Shown: positions 19,142 to 28,835 of the stretch, in pieces
How the letters are laid out: every line of letters starts with the position of its first letter
Numbering within the stretch: the first letter of the stretch is position 1
Source: Asparagopsis taxiformis
Taxonomy: Eukaryota; Rhodophyta; Florideophyceae; Bonnemaisoniales; Bonnemaisoniaceae
Direction of reading: 5' to 3'
Assembly (NCBI GenBank): GCA_030407315.1
Contig: JALQPE010002818.1
Coordinates: 27,785 to 91,784 of the forward strand
DNA: 64,000 nt
The notes under the pieces: model-generated
Seen by the model: the letters and a program-made list of their open reading frames with translations, nothing else
The model's database searches: none
What the model was told of the DNA's origin: nothing
Made by a program: the position numbers and the translations under genes

Positions 19142-20338
19142 ATGCCTCGAGACATTCTGATTTTCCTCGTCCTTCTGCCTGCCCTTTCGTTTGCACAATT
19201 TTCTACCGAGACGCGCGTATCCAACCTCCGTTATTTGGAAACTGTTCTTTCCAAAACACGTTTCTCCCAGACATGCCCTGAATATATCTCCGCTTCCAAA
19301 CAAATTTTGTCGCAGAATCTCGATGAAGCAAAGTCGTGCAATTATAACGGACTCTCCGTCGAGCAGTTCAACCGTCTGCGCAAACAGTGTCTACGCAGGT
19401 CAAAACTGGAGAAACTATGCCCAAAGTCCGATGAAGCCTGTGATGAACTTGAACGCGTAAAAGAGGTGTGCAAAAGGATTGGATTTACCAAGTCCACTCG
19501 ACGGTACTGTGCACGCATAGCTCCACTGCAATTCTTCTTCAATGAAATCAGTGCTTTCCAGTGCATGTCTCCGCTTTCCAAATCTGAAGACATGGTGCAA
19601 CTGCTCGAAAAACGTACAAAGATGCTTGCGGAGTCCATCAGAAAGGACGTTGGATTACCGCCACCCGCATACAAACTGTCTGTAGTAGAGCCGTTGAAAG
19701 GTGCAGCTTCAAGCGTCATCATTTTTTTGCACGGCTTCGGTCGATTGACCAATGACTGGGATTCGACCATTGCATTGGCAAGAGCAACGGGGTTTACTAA
19801 TACTCGATTTATAGCGCCACAGGCAAATGTGGCATTCCTTGATGCGCTACAGCGCGAGGGACCCAGTTGGTTCAATATTCCAACTCGCGACATTGCAGGG
19901 CCGATGGCTACCGAGGAGGTCATTGAAGCTGCGGCCAATATTGCCAATTTGATCGACATTCAGCACTATGTGCATGGAGTTGCATATGAAAATATTGCAG
20001 TGGTTGGATTTAGTCAAGGTGCTGCTTTGGCTCTCACGGTTTATGCCAGATATCATGTTGCAGCAGCTGTGTCGTTTTCAGGTTATTTGCCGATTGCTGA
20101 TACGTACCCTGCGGCCCTCTCGCCTGATTCTGCCAAGTCGCCAGTACTGTTATTCCATGGAGATCAGGATACGACCGTTCCAGTCATTGCTGGACGACTG
20201 ACAGACCAGGCGCTTCGCGCTTTCGGTAGGAACGTTGTGTATACTGAGTTTGCGGGTGAGGAACATGGGCTTGAGAAAACATTTAATTTTGCGCGAGACC
20301 GCTCGTTGAAGTTATTGAAAGAGACCATAGCCCACTAA
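19142..20338 (+). CDS. Secreted alpha/beta hydrolase (acyl-thioesterase/carboxylesterase-like) with Cys-rich N-domain, paralog 1
   Basis: 398 residues with a signal peptide of about 18. Residues 40-145 form an N-terminal domain with eight cysteines (45, 66, 83, 93, 100, 110, 123, 141). The C-terminal half is an alpha/beta hydrolase of the phospholipase/carboxylesterase (acyl-protein thioesterase) type: oxyanion region LHGFG (196-200), nucleophile Ser291 in GFSQG, acid Asp343 in HGDQD and His375 in EEHG. The triad is complete, so it should be an active serine esterase on an unknown ester substrate, outside the cell. Known acyl-protein thioesterases lack the signal peptide and the cysteine domain, so this is a distinct secreted subfamily. 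It converges on paralog 2; an AATAAA lies at 20468-20473. Confidence 0.85.
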   Translation: MPRDILIFLVLLPALSFAQFSTETRVSNLRYLETVLSKTRFSQTCPEYISASKQILSQNLDEAKSCNYNGLSVEQFNRLRKQCLRRSKLEKLCPKSDEACDELERVKEVCKRIGFTKSTRRYCARIAPLQFFFNEISAFQCMSPLSKSEDMVQLLEKRTKMLAESIRKDVGLPPPAYKLSVVEPLKGAASSVIIFLHGFGRLTNDWDSTIALARATGFTNTRFIAPQANVAFLDALQREGPSWFNIPTRDIAGPMATEEVIEAAANIANLIDIQHYVHGVAYENIAVVGFSQGAALALTVYARYHVAAAVSFSGYLPIADTYPAALSPDSAKSPVLLFHGDQDTTVPVIAGRLTDQALRAFGRNVVYTEFAGEEHGLEKTFNFARDRSLKLLKETIAH

Positions 20339-20507
20339 TTTTGTCGCAAAATGTCAGCATTGGATGTAGTTCGGATCCATGCATAGTCTAATGACGACAT
20401 TCATTGCTTCACAAACTCATCATGGCATGCGTAAAGCCATGAAGGGCTAGTCACAGCACAACAACACAATAAATATACACACGGGACAGTCGAACAATGC
20501 GATTGCA

Positions 20508-21473
20508 TCATCTATCGATATCATTAGTACCGATAGATTCTTTCAAAACGGCCACCATTCTATCGACAACCACATCAAACGATTTGACGACAAGATGACC
20601 ATCACCCTCAAACTCGACGTAGCTAGTATTTCTGCCATACGAACGCAGCGCCTGCGCACTCAAGCGACCAGCGAGCACTGGCAAAATCTCATCACGATCG
20701 CCGTGCACAAGCAAACTAGGCGCATGTGATTTGGCATTCATGGATGCGGGATAGGATTTGGCCAGTGGCAACCAGCCTGAAATCGACACGCATGCCGCGA
20801 AAGCATGTCGCATATATGCGGTCAGTGCCAATGCGCCGCCCTGACTGAGCCCTGCGACGGCAATTCGTTGCGGGGCAATCCCATGTGCGACGCATTGAAT
20901 GCGCGCAATGTCTGCTACATTCTGTGCGGCGCGGATGATTTCTTCAGCAGCTTCCGGTCCGTCGGGTTGTACAGAGGGAATATCAAACCACGATGGACGG
21001 TCCGGACCGGGGATACCGGAGACGTGGTGAGTATTTGCCTGTGGGAGTAGCAGACGGGTGTGTGGCAACTGTGCGCGCAGAAAGGGTATGTAGGGACCCC
21101 AGTCAGCCGGGGTGCGCCCGAGCCCGTGGAGAAGGATGAGGGCGGAGCGTGGACGGTGGATTGGATCGATGGATTGTAGCGCGTAGGCGGGGGTTGGGAG
21201 ATCAGATGTAACGCGCAGGAGATTGGTGAGTGGGGATAGAAGAGAGGCGAGGTTATTCTGGGGGGCGTTTTGGGTGGATGAATGGGTTGTACGGGCTGGG
21301 ATGTGCGTCAAGGTGTGGAGAACGGAGAGTGAGTTCTTGAGAACTTTGGGAACGGGTTTGGTGAAGGTTTGTTGGAGACGAGAGAGGAGCCGGGCTGGAA
21401 TTGAAGTGAGTGTGGCGGATGATAGGGTTAGTAACATAAGCGTTAGGAGGACAAGGGAGTGGGGTCGATGCAT
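20508..21473 (-). CDS. Secreted alpha/beta hydrolase, paralog 2, lacking the Cys-rich domain
   Basis: 321 residues with a signal peptide (about 1-20). The N-terminal 90 residues are low-complexity (Ser, Thr, Leu, Pro) and carry none of the eight cysteines found in the other three copies. The catalytic domain is intact: LLHGLG (114-119), Ser210 in GLSQG, Asp261 in HGDRD and His293 in GDGH. It is closely related to its neighbours by shared blocks (PSWFDIP, AAQNVADI, ALALTAY, GRLSAQALR, YGRN). It is convergent with paralog 1, with a 169-bp gap. The loss or replacement of the N-domain may mean different localisation or partner binding. Confidence 0.85.
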   Translation of the reverse strand: MHRPHSLVLLTLMLLTLSSATLTSIPARLLSRLQQTFTKPVPKVLKNSLSVLHTLTHIPARTTHSSTQNAPQNNLASLLSPLTNLLRVTSDLPTPAYALQSIDPIHRPRSALILLHGLGRTPADWGPYIPFLRAQLPHTRLLLPQANTHHVSGIPGPDRPSWFDIPSVQPDGPEAAEEIIRAAQNVADIARIQCVAHGIAPQRIAVAGLSQGGALALTAYMRHAFAACVSISGWLPLAKSYPASMNAKSHAPSLLVHGDRDEILPVLAGRLSAQALRSYGRNTSYVEFEGDGHLVVKSFDVVVDRMVAVLKESIGTNDIDR

Positions 21474-21863
21474 GATGGAAGTTTGTTAGGAGTTTGAGCA
21501 TGACGAGCAAGTCGGGCTGGGCTACATGTTAAATATCGCGGGTGGAATGAACTGGTCCTCTCGTTTGTAGCTGGGAACTGTCGTATGAGAGAGCGCGTTC
21601 ATAGCAATGGGGCGGAGGAGATGGAGCGAGACGACTGTGGCTGTGCTTGGCGAGGATGGTCCTTTGATAACTTGCGCAATGATGTTGGTCCTCATGATGA
21701 AGAAGACAGCGAGTCCGGATGGCCAATGGCGCAACGGTGCCGGCTTAGATTGCGCTGCACAATTAAATTTAGGACACGTACGCTGCATGGTTGACACATT
21801 CTTTCGGAATTTCTCTGCAAATTTACGCATCGTTCTCTACAGCAACCAACTTTGATTCGCCGT

Positions 21864-23051
21864 CTAAACGCCAACATTCCTCTTCAAAAATACCAAGCTC
21901 TGCTCCACCACAAAGCCATCGCTTTTCGCAAGTGCATGTTGTTCGCCCTCAAATTCAACAAGCGAAACATTGCGTCCAAACTCACGCATCGCACGCGCAC
22001 CTCTGCGCGCTCTTTCGATCGGCACGACGCTATCCGCCGTTCCATGATGCATCAAGCACGGAGCCGATCGAGACGCACCGGTAACATCCGCCGGATACGT
22101 CTCTAAAATCGGCACAAACGCACGATTGGCCACAACTGCCGCCACACGATGTCTCAAATACACCGTCAATGCCAACGCGCCACCCTGCCCATTCCCAAAC
22201 ACTGCCATTCTATTAAACGGAATCCCATGAACAACATTCTGCAAATTGAGGATATCCGCAATATTACCCGCCGCTCTCACCACCTGATTCACATTACTCT
22301 CATCAAACCACGTCGTAACCTCCACATCCACCTCTTGCACAAATCTCCTCGGCGCCCTAACCGCAATAAACCTGGTGCGATCAAGCCCGGTCGCTCTCGC
22401 CAGATCGATCAACCCATCCCACACGGAAGCCGTCTCTCCGCGATCATGCAGCAACACGACGAGGTTATTCGCGGCGCCTCGGAGCGGATCGACGATCTGC
22501 ACGCCGTAGACGGGCAACGGCAGACGCGCCTCGACGCGAATGTCGTCCGCAACGGCGCCGACGCGGGCGGAAAGCGCGCCAATCTGGGCGAAATCCGGCG
22601 CGCGATCCGGACAGCGCGTCGCGAGTAGCGAGGCAAGATAGGCGCGGAGCGGCGATTTACGCGCGCAGTATCGACGCGTCGCGCGTGTGCGCCCAATGAT
22701 CGCGCATGCTCTACGGATCTCGCGCAACGCTACGCAGGCGCCCAATCGCGCGCAGAGTTGCTCCAATTGCTCGCGATTGCCCAATTGGCATCGGCGCAGA
22801 TAGAGCTCGAAGACTTGCGGCGGTTGGTCGTTGCGTCGACAGGCGCTCGCGACGGTTATTGCACGCGTGATGGCGTCTTGTGACGCTCGTCGATGCTGCG
22901 GACACGTCTCCGCGAATCGCGCGTCCGATAGCATGGATTGCAGGCGGCGGAGCTTCTGGACGCGCGTCGAGAGAGACGGGGGTTCTATCGGTTGGCTGCC
23001 GGTGAGTGGCAGGAGTAGGAGAAGGAAGAGGATTGGTGTTTGGGCGCGCAT
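21864..23051 (-). CDS. Secreted alpha/beta hydrolase paralog 3, predicted inactive (Ser to Gly)
   Basis: 395 residues with a signal peptide (about 1-19). All eight cysteines of the N-domain are kept (50, 71, 88, 100, 106, 116, 129, 147). In the hydrolase domain the nucleophile elbow reads FGNGQGG, with Gly288 where paralogs have the catalytic Ser. The oxyanion motif HGFG has become HDRG (202-205). The acid (Asp340) and His372 remain. With an open frame and intact fold residues it looks like a maintained pseudoenzyme rather than a decayed gene; a binding or regulatory role is an inference. It is in tandem with paralogs 2 and 4 on the minus strand. The coding sequence is notably rich in CG dinucleotides and Arg in its first half. 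Confidence 0.83.
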   Translation of the reverse strand: MRAQTPILFLLLLLPLTGSQPIEPPSLSTRVQKLRRLQSMLSDARFAETCPQHRRASQDAITRAITVASACRRNDQPPQVFELYLRRCQLGNREQLEQLCARLGACVALREIRRACAIIGRTRATRRYCARKSPLRAYLASLLATRCPDRAPDFAQIGALSARVGAVADDIRVEARLPLPVYGVQIVDPLRGAANNLVVLLHDRGETASVWDGLIDLARATGLDRTRFIAVRAPRRFVQEVDVEVTTWFDESNVNQVVRAAGNIADILNLQNVVHGIPFNRMAVFGNGQGGALALTVYLRHRVAAVVANRAFVPILETYPADVTGASRSAPCLMHHGTADSVVPIERARRGARAMREFGRNVSLVEFEGEQHALAKSDGFVVEQSLVFLKRNVGV

Positions 23052-23099
23052 GTTTGGATGGATGGATGGATTGGTTTTGTTGTGTGTGGGGGGTTGATG

Positions 23100-23924
23100 A
23101 TGGGGCGTTTGGCATTGCCGAGTTGGTTTGGGTGTATGTATAGAAGAAGGTTATAATGTGCTTTGGAAGCAATTGAACGTGAGTGTTTGGATTTATATCG
23201 TTTGATATATCGACGTTGAGAATAGTTATGTTGCTTCTAACTTGGTTACTCTCCCTGATCATGTTGTTTAGGAGGTTGGATGTTTCCAAATCGTAGTTCT
23301 GCAAACATTTGAAAAATTGGTTTTCTGTCGATGGTAACTTGGGACAGCTGTCCGGGTTCCAAGGTCCTGAGATAGTTGAGTGACACGTCTTTTGCGAGAA
23401 CTGGTCCAATAGCAGAGCTGCATTGAACATCATTCCAGAATAAACTGTCAAAGTAGGGCCCAGTGTTGTAAATCGTCGGATAATAATCTGTCTCAGGCCC
23501 GAACACGTGTCAATGTTCCTCGTGAGACGAACACCGGCAGTGTTGGTGCCATTCAAACCCACACGCACTGTTCTATGAACACGAGACGGATTTCTTTCTC
23601 CGTAGAAGATAGAGAGCGCCTTCAAGCCTCGTTGCTCATGTTGACGGTGCACTGGCAATTCACCGCCCCTGTACCTTTCAATATGTTTTTATTCCTTTGC
23701 TATCAACTACAACAATGCGCGATGTATCGGGACCCCAGAGCTCAAATAATGATTTGCAGTCATGGAGTGTGTCGGTGGGTTACGAGCATTTAACATATGA
23801 ATTTAGCACTCGACTTGGACAGCTTTCAATTGGATCAGTCTAGCAACAACCGTGGGACAGATGTCCTGTCCAAAACCCCATTCCACATCAATATGACGTG
23901 GCCCAAATTCAATGCACTATTCCA
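23100..23924. other. Intergenic region between paralogs 3 and 4, no confident gene
   Basis: A TATA-like TCTATACATA (minus, near 23134-23143) may serve paralog 3. Minus-strand frames at about 23200-23650 read plausibly as protein in two different phases but match nothing I recognise, so they are left unannotated. Confidence 0.4.
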
Positions 23925-25133
23925 TTACACAATCGTTTGTTTCATAAACTGAATCGTCTTGTCCACGGCGAAATCAAACACCGGCCTCAAGTTATGCCCA
24001 ACCCCTTCAAACTCTGTATACGTGACACTGCGACCCAACGCCAACAACGCCTGCTCGGTAAGCCTGCCCACCTCAACCGGGATGATGACATCCGCGTCAC
24101 CATGGAACAACAGCGCCGGAGCCTGCGCCGACTCGTTGCTCAGCGCCTCCGGATACGTATCGACAATCGGTACATAGGTGGAATATCCTGAAACAGCTCC
24201 AATAGCATGTCTCAGATACACCGTCAGTGCCAATGCACCACCTTGACTAAACCCGAACACACCCATCTTCTCATACGCAATCCCATGCACCACATGTTGC
24301 ACATCCAGAATATCGCGGATGTTCTGTGCCGCTGCAATAATCTCATCATTCGCCTGTGGAGCATCAACATCACTCGAGAACACATTAAACCAACTCGGAC
24401 CAACTTGACCAAATACATCCAATCTCGCCACAGGCGCTTGCGGAATAATAAACCGCGTCCGACGGAATCCACTCGCTCTCATCAAATCCACAGTCTCATC
24501 CCAGTCCGAAATCGAGCCCGAAAAGCCGTGCAACAACACCATCAAACTAGTCGCCGGCCCGACAATCGGTTCGACGACGCGCAGTTCATACGCCGGTTTC
24601 GGGAGCGCTGCACTGATTCGGCGACGATCGGCGAGTCTAGCGGCGCGTCGCTGCAATTGCGCGACGGTCTGTTCGGACGGCACGTCGGTCGGGCATTGCA
24701 ATCTGTCGTTGATTCGAGTGAAACTCTCCAGGGGTTTGATACGCGCACAGAAGCGACGTGTGTCGCGTGTGAAGCCGATCATCGCGCAGATTTCACGGAC
24801 GTGTCGCAATTGCGCACAGACGGATTCGGAACGCATTAGCGCGCACGACATTTGCAGACGGCGTCGACGACGACATTGCGTGCGGAGACGGCTGAATTGC
24901 TCGAAGGATAGGTCGTGGTAGACGCAGGAGCGCGCCGATTGCAGACGGCGCGATAGAATGGCCTGTGAGGCAGCCTTGAACGCCGGACAGGTGCGCGCGA
25001 AGAGCGCGCGCGAGAGTTGGCGCTCGACGCTGGATAGTAGTGTTGGGGCGGCGGGTGTGTGCTGTTGTGAGAGCGCGGTTTGGACCAGGAGTAGGAGAAG
25101 GAGGAGCGCTGGGATGCGGTTGGGTCGACGCAT
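23925..25133 (-). CDS. Secreted alpha/beta hydrolase with Cys-rich N-domain, paralog 4
   Basis: 402 residues from the ATG at 25133. The frame stays open 109 codons further upstream, but this Met begins a strong signal peptide (a poly-Leu core) and lies 87-92 bp after a TATATA. Eight cysteines (49, 70, 87, 97, 106, 116, 129, 147) match paralogs 1 and 3. The catalytic set is complete: LLHGFS (200-205), Ser296 in GFSQG, Asp348 in HGDAD and His380 in GVGH. Expected to be an extracellular serine esterase. Four copies within 6 kb, one on the plus and three on the minus strand, point to local duplication with divergence. Confidence 0.86.
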   Translation of the reverse strand: MRRPNRIPALLLLLLLVQTALSQQHTPAAPTLLSSVERQLSRALFARTCPAFKAASQAILSRRLQSARSCVYHDLSFEQFSRLRTQCRRRRRLQMSCALMRSESVCAQLRHVREICAMIGFTRDTRRFCARIKPLESFTRINDRLQCPTDVPSEQTVAQLQRRAARLADRRRISAALPKPAYELRVVEPIVGPATSLMVLLHGFSGSISDWDETVDLMRASGFRRTRFIIPQAPVARLDVFGQVGPSWFNVFSSDVDAPQANDEIIAAAQNIRDILDVQHVVHGIAYEKMGVFGFSQGGALALTVYLRHAIGAVSGYSTYVPIVDTYPEALSNESAQAPALLFHGDADVIIPVEVGRLTEQALLALGRSVTYTEFEGVGHNLRPVFDFAVDKTIQFMKQTIV

Positions 25134-25219
25134 GGTGATACTGGTGCGCGGTAGGAATGGATGGGAGCGTGAGGGGTGGGAGGTTTGTGAATGAGGTTGG
25201 GATGATGTACGCTCGAGGG

Positions 25220-25225
25220 TATATA
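25220..25225 (-). promoter_or_regulatory. TATA box of hydrolase paralog 4
   Basis: TATATA about 90 bp upstream of the ATG at 25133. It supports the shorter start over the long open frame. Confidence 0.55.
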
Positions 25226-25228
25226 GGG

Positions 25229-26977
25229 TTTTTTGTTTGAGTTTTGGCCGTTTGGTGCGGTATGTTGGGATGGTGAGATGGACGTTTTGGTGGATTGTGC
25301 AAATGATATCAGGCGTGTGATACGTGGTAGCATAGGGTAATGCTGGTGGAGTGGCAATTTTTCGGGCCGGAATTGTGGGTGTGGGTGGGGAGGTAACGTG
25401 TGTATAGCCAGTGATTTGGCGAATTGGATGGTCTACGTCTGTAACAGCAGTTGGCACCAATGTGGTTTATTTGATTGGTGGAATATTAGTGTTACAGCAC
25501 GTGCGTATATAAGGGTGCATTGGTTGTCATCAAATTGTATCCTGCTTTTGATTGGCGGTGTAGGAGCATCATGCAAAATATATAAGATGATTGGTAGCTG
25601 AGTAAGTTTGTATGATGAATATGAACACATGGCGTATACGGATTGGCTGATCATGGTGATACATGGCCGTTCAAAATAGACTCTAGATCCGCCGTCTACT
25701 CGGATAGTGTTGTGCTGGTCCAGCACACCAGCAACACTGCTGGACCGAGATGTTGTTTGGGATGAAGGCGTAGACAAGATTGGCATGTCACTTTTCAAGC
25801 GTTGTAATGTCGAAACTATTTCTGATACTTGCGTAATGAAATGCTAACGGCGCTGTCAAACTGTTCCCGCAGCGGTGGATAGACGTTTCAATGACGTCGA
25901 CTGACGGTTGGGCGGGGGCAATGCATATGCCTGTATTCTCGACAAATGGAACTTTCCATTAATGCTTGACCTGTCTGAGCATCTCCGGGCATATATGAGC
26001 GTCTATGACATTCAAGTAATTTCTCGAAAAAGTAATTGGTAATTGCCCGGAGATGTGGAATGGAGCTCAACTCTCCGTACGGTGCGACTTGGAATGTAGC
26101 CGTGCAGCACCGCGAAACGACTAGCTAGCTAGTGGTTGTACAAACCGACAAGCGTGGTTTAGACTCGATCTACCTTGGGTACTCTTCTCGAAGGTAGGTC
26201 GACGCGTCCCGGCGACAGTGACACGAATTGTTTCCGCGCATCGTCCAAATTTAAACGACGCCGACTAAATTGGACTGCTATGTAATTGAAATACTCGACC
26301 GACATACGTCGACACGCCATCTGACCACGGACGTTAGCGGACACTGCATGGCATGACGAGGCAACGGAAACGAGCGGTAGAGGTGTGACACTAGAAACCA
26401 ACGTGGGCATGTACAGTAGTGTCAGTGTCTGTCCCGCATGGACATGACAGTGCAACGATTTGGATGTGCCAAGCTGGTGAAGTTGAACATCTCGGTTATG
26501 GCAACCTGGTTGTTACGCATGACAGCGAGTGAGATTTGTATGATGAAATCAAAACATTAGCTGGACAAGACGACTAGACGTCGGTGAGATAATTGAATTG
26601 AGGAAAGACAAACGACCTTACATCACTTAACAATCATGTCCATACCGCCTTATACGCCGATACGTCTAGACAAACAACCTTAGTATGAACGAGCCACGGC
26701 AACAATGACGAGTGAGGGTACAATGGCGCTAGCGTGGCAGACATCGAGTAAGGGATACCGCTACCTGAATGAAGACAACAATTCAAGCAGGAGGCGCTGC
26801 CTCGAGGCACACAAACTGTCATCAAGCGCCAACCAAAATCGAAACGAGATCTGTAATTTCAAACGACAGCTGACCGCACCAACCCTAACTCATATACACA
26901 AATCAACGCATGGCGCATCCAAATCTCCACCTTGTTGCATCTTCATCATGCGACCTACAGTACCCAAACCGCTCTGC
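25229..26977. other. No gene seen
   Basis: 1.7 kb of intergenic DNA; short frames only. A 9-bp inverted repeat (GGTCCAGCA with TGCTGGACC) lies near 25718-25745. Confidence 0.4.
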
Positions 26978-26985
26978 TTTATAAC
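26978..26985 (+). promoter_or_regulatory. TATA-like box of the Cys-repeat protein gene
   Basis: TTTATAAC, 54 bp before the ATG at 27039, the same placement as in the other secreted-protein genes. Confidence 0.5.
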
Positions 26986-27038
26986 CGCGCATCATCGACC
27001 ACCACCATCATGCATCGCGACGCCATCATCATTCCCCA

Positions 27039-28589
27039 ATGAACCATCTCATCCTCATCCTCGTCCTGCTGCTGGGCGTCGCGCAGGCGCAACGCATCCC
27101 TGCGCGATGCCGCGCCCCAATCGCCCCATCCGAACTGGCCAATTGTTGTCGTGATTTCCAAGTCGGCTGTCTGCCTCTCAACGCCGCATGCACCACATTT
27201 TCCCAAGTTGCAAATGTCGCCCCCGTCGCCTGCGCGTCCGGTCTCGTCTGCGTCATCACCGATCTCGGCCTCATCGCCGCCGATGTGCCCAACAGCGGCA
27301 CATGCATGCGTCTGGACGACCGCCCGTCGCAATGCTCGATTGGCGTGTGCGTCGCGACTGGCGCCGATACCCCGTGTCGTTTCAATGACTTGACGATTAC
27401 GTGCCGCGCGTGGGCGACGCTCGACCCGCCCGAAGGTCCCGATTGCGCCTTTTTCTGCACGCTCGAATGTAGAATCGACGGGCCCTTCGGGTCCAATGGC
27501 GTCCGTTTCTGCACCGATTGTCAGCTTAGAAGCGCCAGTTGTGCCAGTGGATTCGAGCTGTTCGGCCCCGTTGATCCGCCGGTTGCGACTTCGCCGCCGC
27601 CAACGACTCGTGTTGTTTCGACAACTGCTGATCGTAATCTCGACTGTAGTGGTAACGTGGACATCTTTCAACGGCCCGATTGCTGCCGTCTCACCGGTCG
27701 ATTCTGCATACCGGAGGGGGAAGTTTGCACGAGAAGCGGCGGCCTCATCGCTCCGATTCCATGCCAATCAGGGCTGACATGCGTGCTATTCGACTTTGGA
27801 AATCCACCAGTCGATCTGCCTGATAGTGGTAACTGTCGTCGTTTGGCAGTTTCTCCACCTCCGACATGTAGCATTGACGTGTGCGCTCTCACCGGCGCAG
27901 AAACTGTATGCAACTTCCGCGGAACACCGATTACATGCGGATTGTTCGCAACCACACCAGGTCTCGATTGCAATCTTATCTGTCCGGCCATCTGTCAAGT
28001 ACCGCGTCTGGTCGCGAGCAATGGACAGCTCTTCTGTTCTCAATGTGTTCTCAACGGCGCCTCATGTGTGGCTGGATTTTCGTTCTTCGGACCCGTAGAT
28101 AGCGACCAAGCATGCCGCGGTGATATCGCGCCAGCAATGGCCGCCGAATGCTGCGAGACGAATAAGATCGGCTGTTTGTCATCCGGCGATACGTGCAGTA
28201 CGGCCGGGTCGCGCATTCGACCAGTACCTTGCGCTGAAGGTTTGGTGTGCGTCATAAGCGACTTTGGCTTCCCAGCTGTCGATCGTCCGAATCGCGGCAC
28301 GTGTCGACGCGGCAGTGCAATGCCGAGAAATTGTTCCGTCAGCTTGTGTGCAACGCGTGGCGCAAATGCTAGATGCACCGCGAGCGATGTGCGCGTTGTT
28401 ACTACGTGCGGCGCTTGGGCTAGACGATCGGATCGTGGTGTCAGACCGAATTGCGATCTGTCGTGTAGTCGTAGATGCTTGCCGAAGAGGAGGAGGCCGG
28501 TTGCGACGAATGGGAGACGCTTCTGTAACCTTTGCACGCTGCGACGCGCGAGTTGCAGGCGTGATTTCAGGATTTTCCTGCGAAGGTAG
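27039..28589 (+). CDS. Secreted protein of three tandem 18-cysteine repeats
   Basis: 516 residues, intronless, with a signal peptide (about 1-18, ending AQA). The mature chain is three homologous modules of about 150 residues: 24-178, 203-354 and 359-515. Each has 18 cysteines in the same order, 54 in total. Each module has a CC pair near its start, then PC.xGLxC, a D-G rich stretch, CSIxxC or CSVxLC, a late CxxxC pattern and FCxxC. Modules 1 and 2 are joined by a Pro/Thr/Ser linker (180-200). Spacing is conserved enough to predict nine disulfides per module. I do not recognise the module as a named family; loose resemblance to other extracellular Cys-rich modules is not evidence of function. 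The third module is more basic (many Arg). A matrix, binding or inhibitor role would be a guess. Confidence 0.8.
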   Translation: MNHLILILVLLLGVAQAQRIPARCRAPIAPSELANCCRDFQVGCLPLNAACTTFSQVANVAPVACASGLVCVITDLGLIAADVPNSGTCMRLDDRPSQCSIGVCVATGADTPCRFNDLTITCRAWATLDPPEGPDCAFFCTLECRIDGPFGSNGVRFCTDCQLRSASCASGFELFGPVDPPVATSPPPTTRVVSTTADRNLDCSGNVDIFQRPDCCRLTGRFCIPEGEVCTRSGGLIAPIPCQSGLTCVLFDFGNPPVDLPDSGNCRRLAVSPPPTCSIDVCALTGAETVCNFRGTPITCGLFATTPGLDCNLICPAICQVPRLVASNGQLFCSQCVLNGASCVAGFSFFGPVDSDQACRGDIAPAMAAECCETNKIGCLSSGDTCSTAGSRIRPVPCAEGLVCVISDFGFPAVDRPNRGTCRRGSAMPRNCSVSLCATRGANARCTASDVRVVTTCGAWARRSDRGVRPNCDLSCSRRCLPKRRRPVATNGRRFCNLCTLRRASCRRDFRIFLRR

Positions 28590-28835
28590 GTCGCGTACAG
28601 CTTTCATGAAATGCTTTTAGTTGATGTTGTAATATAGATGATGCTCTGGTAAACTGTTGTAATTGGTCAAATTGTTTTTTCTGAAATGTAATTTGCATCC
28701 GATTTTATCGTGGCGGATCTCATAGTGAAACGATAGCGCAATGCACAAGCGCGTACAAGATCAATTCTTTAAAGTAAACAGACAAATTTCCCCAAGCCAC
28801 GAAGCAACACATCATGGCAAAGACGGCTCGAGCAC

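Noticed and set aside
22711..23658. 315-codon minus-strand frame
   Set aside because: Half of it overlaps the well-supported hydrolase paralog 3 in another frame, and the rest shares its region with a second open frame; no recognisable product.
25134..25460. 109-codon N-terminal extension of hydrolase paralog 4
   Set aside because: It lies upstream of the TATA box and reads as low-complexity Pro/Thr/His; the signal peptide begins at 25133.
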